Assembly: GCA_937885465.1 (NCBI GenBank)
Contig: CAKZZM010000051.1
Coordinates: forward strand, 1-44,836
DNA: 44,836 bases
Reading direction: 5' to 3'
Source of the DNA: an uncultured Bacteroidales bacterium
Lineage (GTDB): Bacteria > Bacteroidota > Bacteroidia > Bacteroidales > Paludibacteraceae
Positions 44,239 to 44,836 of this stretch are shown in pieces. Numbering within the stretch: the first letter of the stretch is position 1; each line of letters begins with the position of its first letter. The translations under genes and the position numbers were made by a program. Under the pieces are notes generated by a model. The model was given only the letters and a program-made list of their open reading frames with translations, was not told the DNA's origin and did no database searches.

Positions 44239-44296
44239 AAAACGGCGTAGAACGGCATTAATTTGCTTTCTGCGCCGTTTTGGTGATTTTTTTTGA
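44239..44296 (+). terminator. Intrinsic terminator after cysS
   Basis: AAAACGGCGTAGAA (44239-44252) pairs with TTCTGCGCCGTTTT (44268-44281) over 14 pairs including one G-U, with a 15-base loop. An eight-base T-run (44287-44294) follows shortly after. The A-rich 5' arm also allows activity on the other strand. Confidence 0.85.
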
Positions 44297-44305
44297 ATTT
44301 TATTA

Positions 44306-44336
44306 TTGCACAAGTGAGATGTTTTTTGTAACTTTG
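44306..44336 (+). promoter_or_regulatory. Promoter of gyrB
   Basis: TTG at 44306-44308 and TAACTTTG at 44329-44336, 20 bases apart, match the Bacteroidetes promoter pattern; the start codon lies 33 bases after the -7 box. It sits between the cysS terminator and gyrB. Confidence 0.7.
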
Positions 44337-44369
44337 TATTAATTATGATATTATGTTTGAATAAAAGAT

Positions 44370-44836
44370 ATGGAAGAGCAGATTGAAAATTATGGAGCCG
44401 AAAGTATTCAGGTACTTGAAGGCTTAGAAGCGGTCAGAAAACGGCCTGCCATGTATATTGGCGATATTTCTGTAAAAGGTTTGCATCATCTTGTTTATGA
44501 GGTTGTTGATAATTCTATAGACGAGGCGTTGGCAGGTTTTTGCGATCATATAGCAGTGGCTATACAAGAAGACAATAGTATTACAGTGCAGGATAATGGT
44601 CGTGGTATTCCGGTTGATATGCACCCGAAGGAGCACCGTAGTGCTTTGGAGGTTGTAATGACGGTTCTGCATGCCGGCGGTAAGTTTAACAAAGATTCGT
44701 ATAAAGTGTCGGGTGGTCTGCACGGCGTAGGTGTGAGTTGCGTTAATGCGCTATCAAAGCGTATGCGTGTAGAAGTTTATCGCGACGGGCGTATCCATTG
44801 TCAAGAATATGCCAAAGGCAAACCGATGACGGATGT
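44370..44836 (+). CDS. gyrB: DNA gyrase subunit B (5' part, cut by window end)
   Basis: The first 155 codons of the ATPase subunit of DNA gyrase; the gene runs off the window. The GHKL ATPase motifs are in place: LEGLEAVRKRPAMYIGD, VYEVVDNSIDEALAG (the Asn that holds Mg), VQDNGRGIPVDMH (Asp and Gly of motif II) and SGGLHGVGVSCVNALS (motif III). The ATG at 44370 begins MEEQIENYGAESIQVLEG, normal for Bacteroidetes GyrB. GyrB and ParE are similar in this part; the HHLVYEVVDNSIDEAL and ALEVVMTVLHAGGKF segments favour GyrB. Confidence 0.92.
   Translation, partial: MEEQIENYGAESIQVLEGLEAVRKRPAMYIGDISVKGLHHLVYEVVDNSIDEALAGFCDHIAVAIQEDNSITVQDNGRGIPVDMHPKEHRSALEVVMTVLHAGGKFNKDSYKVSGGLHGVGVSCVNALSKRMRVEVYRDGRIHCQEYAKGKPMTD

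Overview
The window looks like chromosomal DNA from a member of the Bacteroidales (Bacteroidota). Four signs point there. Promoters follow the TTTG-N19/20-TAnnTTTG pattern of that phylum and no Shine-Dalgarno sequences are evident. One very large secreted protein ends in a type IX secretion (T9SS) type A C-terminal domain, and there is a BspA-like leucine-rich repeat protein. The two-receiver plus PEP/pyruvate-binding (PPDK_N) protein is a known Bacteroidetes family. The genus cannot be read from the sequence. The 3' end is the start of gyrB and the 5' end is ribD, whose true start may lie outside the window.

Layout. (1) 6-7778, plus strand, tightly packed housekeeping genes: ribD, xseA, a 7TM-HD phosphodiesterase-like membrane protein, a C_GCAxxG_C_C redox-type protein, and the two-receiver/PPDK_N protein. 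(2) 8013-19864, a probable three-gene operon with its own promoter: a 978-residue secreted repeat protein, a 2440-residue T9SS cargo protein, and an outer-membrane beta-barrel-type protein. None of the three has a function I can name. (3) 19921-20817, minus strand: a small BspA-like leucine-rich repeat protein, transcribed divergently from the next region. (4) 21111-40774, plus strand: a Wzx/Wzy-type polysaccharide (capsule, EPS or O-antigen) locus. It holds the export protein (Wza type), chain-length protein (Wzz type), flippase, polymerase, GT4 transferase, acyltransferase, WbsX-type protein, a CDP-ribitol-type cytidylyltransferase/SDR fusion followed by a LicD protein, an unidentified protein, a GT2 transferase, the initiating sugar-phosphate transferase, a DegT-type aminotransferase and a PglF/CapD-type 4,6-dehydratase. 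Inside this locus sit two genes that do not obviously belong: a secreted endonuclease/exonuclease/phosphatase-fold protein and an AAA/DUF4143 ATPase with its own tandem repeats and promoter. (5) 40818-44836: rlmB, ftsY, cysS, a strong terminator, then the gyrB promoter and the first 155 codons of gyrB.

How the polysaccharide genes may work together (inference): the dehydratase, aminotransferase and small initiating transferase match the PglF/PglE/PglC set that makes and loads an amino-trideoxy sugar onto undecaprenyl phosphate. The glycosyltransferases then extend it. The cytidylyltransferase/SDR fusion with LicD suggests a ribitol-phosphate decoration. Wzx, Wzy, Wzz and the SLBB exporter flip, polymerise and export the product.

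The most unusual observations are non-coding or semi-coding. A 23-bp palindromic element occurs once as an in-frame insertion inside ribD and again about 28.7 kb away as three copies at a 39-bp period in front of the WbsX-type gene, readable in the same peptide frame. A separate 32-bp tandem repeat array stands directly upstream of the DUF4143 ATPase promoter. No gap between genes exceeds 300 bases; the longest are 20818-21110 (divergent promoters and a leader), 7779-8012, 31287-31511 and 44165-44369, all described below. No tRNA, rRNA, insertion sequence or CRISPR array was recognised.
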